From Rhodocyclaceae bacterium (GTDB lineage: Bacteria > Pseudomonadota > Gammaproteobacteria > Burkholderiales > Rhodocyclaceae), in contig JAUYFZ010000279.1 of NCBI GenBank assembly GCA_030689585.1, forward strand, positions 1 through 5,236: a DNA stretch of 5,236 nucleotides, read 5' to 3'. The position numbers and the translations under genes are program-made. Each line of letters starts with the position of its first letter. The first letter of the stretch is position 1. Positions 4,061 through 5,236 of the stretch are shown one piece after another. The notes beneath the pieces are model-generated. The model saw only the letters and a program-made list of their open reading frames with translations. It did no database searches and had not been told where the DNA came from.

Positions 4061-5185
4061 TTGCGGTCCCTCTCCGCTTGGTACTTCTTCTACTTCGCCT
4101 TTGTCGGCATCTTCGCGCCCTACTTCGCGCTGTATCTGAATCACCTGCACCTCTCGGCCTGGGATATCGGGGTATTAACCGCCCTGATGCCCGTCATGCG
4201 GCTGCTGGCCCCTGGGCTTTGGAGCTTGATTGCAGATCAGGTCGGGCGGCGAGCTGTCGTGGTGCGCACCGCAGCAACCTTAGCGGCCGTCAGTGCCTTA
4301 GCCCTGCTTCTGGTACGAGATTTTTGGGGATTGTTTTTTGCTTTAAGCCTCATCGCCTTCTTCTGGAGTGCCTCGCTCCCCCTCGTCGAAGCCATCACGC
4401 TCGGCCATTTACATGACCGTTCTGACCGTTACGGTCGCATCCGTATAGGCGGTTCGGTCGGGTTCATCGTCGCCGTGCTAGGCGCGGGAGCCTTGCTCGA
4501 TGTCGTCTCGGTTGAGCACATGCCAGCCCTCATCTTGTTACTCCTAATAGGATTAGCGATCTGTGCCTGGTTAGTACGCGATCCACCGCCGAGCAACAGA
4601 GTCCATCACCGGGATCATGTCCCCCTGAAAGTCGCCCTAGGTCGCACAGAAGTACGTGCTTTTCTGGCTGCTGGTTTTTTCATGTCGGCAGCCCACGGCC
4701 CTCTTTACGTTTTCTATTCCCTTCACCTCGTCAATCACGGATACGACAAGACGACGATTGGATTGCTGTGGTCGCTCGGTGTCATTGCAGAAATCATCGC
4801 CTTCGCTTATATGCCCCGCCTGATGCGGTTAACCACCCTTCGAACGATTCTGCTGGCCTGTTTCGCCCTCGCTGTCCTGCGCTTTCTGCTGATCGGCTGG
4901 ACTCCCGATATTCCTTTTCTGTTATTGATGGCCCAACTGTTGCATGGCGTGACCTTCGGTGCCTACCATGCCGCCTCAGTGGCCACCCTTCACCAGTGGT
5001 TTCCCCCCCGACATCAAGCCCATGCCCAAGCACTCTACGGTAGCCTCACCTTCGGTGCAGGAGGCATTTTGGGCAACATTGCCAGCGGCAGCACCTGGGA
5101 TGCCTTAGGGGCCACCTTTACCTATTCGATGGGAGCCGCCTTTGCCGCATTCGGTCTACTGCTCATCTGGAAAGGACTTCGATGA
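4061..5185 (+). CDS. MFS permease, HcaT-like (phenylpropionate permease family)
   Basis: A 374-residue hydrophobic protein with a profile fitting the 12 membrane helices of the major facilitator superfamily. Clear segments lie near 5-27, 33-54, 66-85, 88-112, 129-148, 155-172, 198-219, 232-250, 261-279, 283-305, 325-343 and 350-370. An MFS motif-A-like 'IADQVGRR' (57-64) lies between helices 2 and 3. Blocks resembling E. coli HcaT are 'YFAFVGIFAPY' (11-21), 'YGRIRIGGSVGFIV' (124-137), 'LLWSLGVIAEIIAF' (235-248) and 'LLHGVTFGAYHAA' (293-305). HcaT is a putative 3-phenylpropionate importer driven by proton symport. Sequence alone does not fix the substrate here, and members beside housekeeping genes are mostly uncharacterised. 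The TTG start follows the YdcH-family stop without a gap. TTG is favoured because the first helix begins immediately, GGAGG lies just upstream and no ATG is available in frame before helix 2. Confidence 0.88.
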   Translation: MRSLSAWYFFYFAFVGIFAPYFALYLNHLHLSAWDIGVLTALMPVMRLLAPGLWSLIADQVGRRAVVVRTAATLAAVSALALLLVRDFWGLFFALSLIAFFWSASLPLVEAITLGHLHDRSDRYGRIRIGGSVGFIVAVLGAGALLDVVSVEHMPALILLLLIGLAICAWLVRDPPPSNRVHHRDHVPLKVALGRTEVRAFLAAGFFMSAAHGPLYVFYSLHLVNHGYDKTTIGLLWSLGVIAEIIAFAYMPRLMRLTTLRTILLACFALAVLRFLLIGWTPDIPFLLLMAQLLHGVTFGAYHAASVATLHQWFPPRHQAHAQALYGSLTFGAGGILGNIASGSTWDALGATFTYSMGAAFAAFGLLLIWKGLR

Positions 5186-5236
5186 ACCGGCTCTATGTGG
5201 TTTGTAGTGGGTAATCGAAGCGGTTGTTGCGGCCTC
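5186..5236. other. Window end: no supported gene
   Basis: An ATG at 5182-5184 overlaps the permease stop (ATGA) but meets TAA after ten codons. A second ATG at 5195-5197, in another frame, stays open for 14 codons to the window edge without a clear ribosome binding site. Neither can be called a gene from so little sequence, and no terminator is visible. Confidence 0.5.

Noticed and set aside
5182..5214. Ten-codon frame overlapping the permease stop (ATGA)
   Set aside because: Too short to support as a gene; the overlap could be chance, and the window ends before any longer frame can be judged.

Overview
The window reads as an ordinary chromosomal stretch from a proteobacterium, most likely a gamma- or betaproteobacterium. 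The evidence is a HDOD-domain gene, a YdcH (DUF465) gene, a full-length 361-residue AroC close to the enterobacterial protein, a tRNA with an encoded CCA end, moderate-to-high GC and TTG/GTG starts. I cannot name the genus from sequence alone. I see no phage genes, transposase, integrase, CRISPR array or defence system.

Layout. A leftward pair occupies 1-2195: a long Sel1-repeat protein gene followed, with an 8-nt overlap, by a HDOD-domain gene that runs off the left edge. This looks like a small signalling or scaffold operon. A 64-bp divergent spacer (2196-2259) carries a clear sigma70-type promoter for the rightward genes, which begin with tRNA-Asn(GTT). The chorismate synthase gene aroC starts only 26 nt after the tRNA, with no visible terminator between them, so tRNA and mRNA may share a transcript.

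A 346-bp non-coding gap (3448-3793) follows aroC. It is the most unusual part of the window. It holds a GC-rich nested palindrome made of three roughly 30-bp units, G-quadruplex-type G-runs on both strands, and a 13-bp AT-rich direct repeat that brackets this material. It resembles a dispersed non-autonomous repeat (REP/MITE-like).

To the right lies a tightly coupled pair: a YdcH-family small protein and an MFS permease of the HcaT-like (phenylpropionate permease) family. The permease TTG start directly abuts the ydcH stop codon. The last 51 bases hold no supported gene.

How the genes relate. AroC makes chorismate, the last common precursor of the aromatic amino acids, folate and quinones. 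The permease family includes an aromatic-acid transporter, but a functional link to aroC is only suggestive. The Sel1/HDOD pair probably acts in protein-protein or signalling scaffolds in the cytoplasm. I found no convincing new multi-gene system; the repeat-filled gap and the tRNA-aroC arrangement most deserve a second look.
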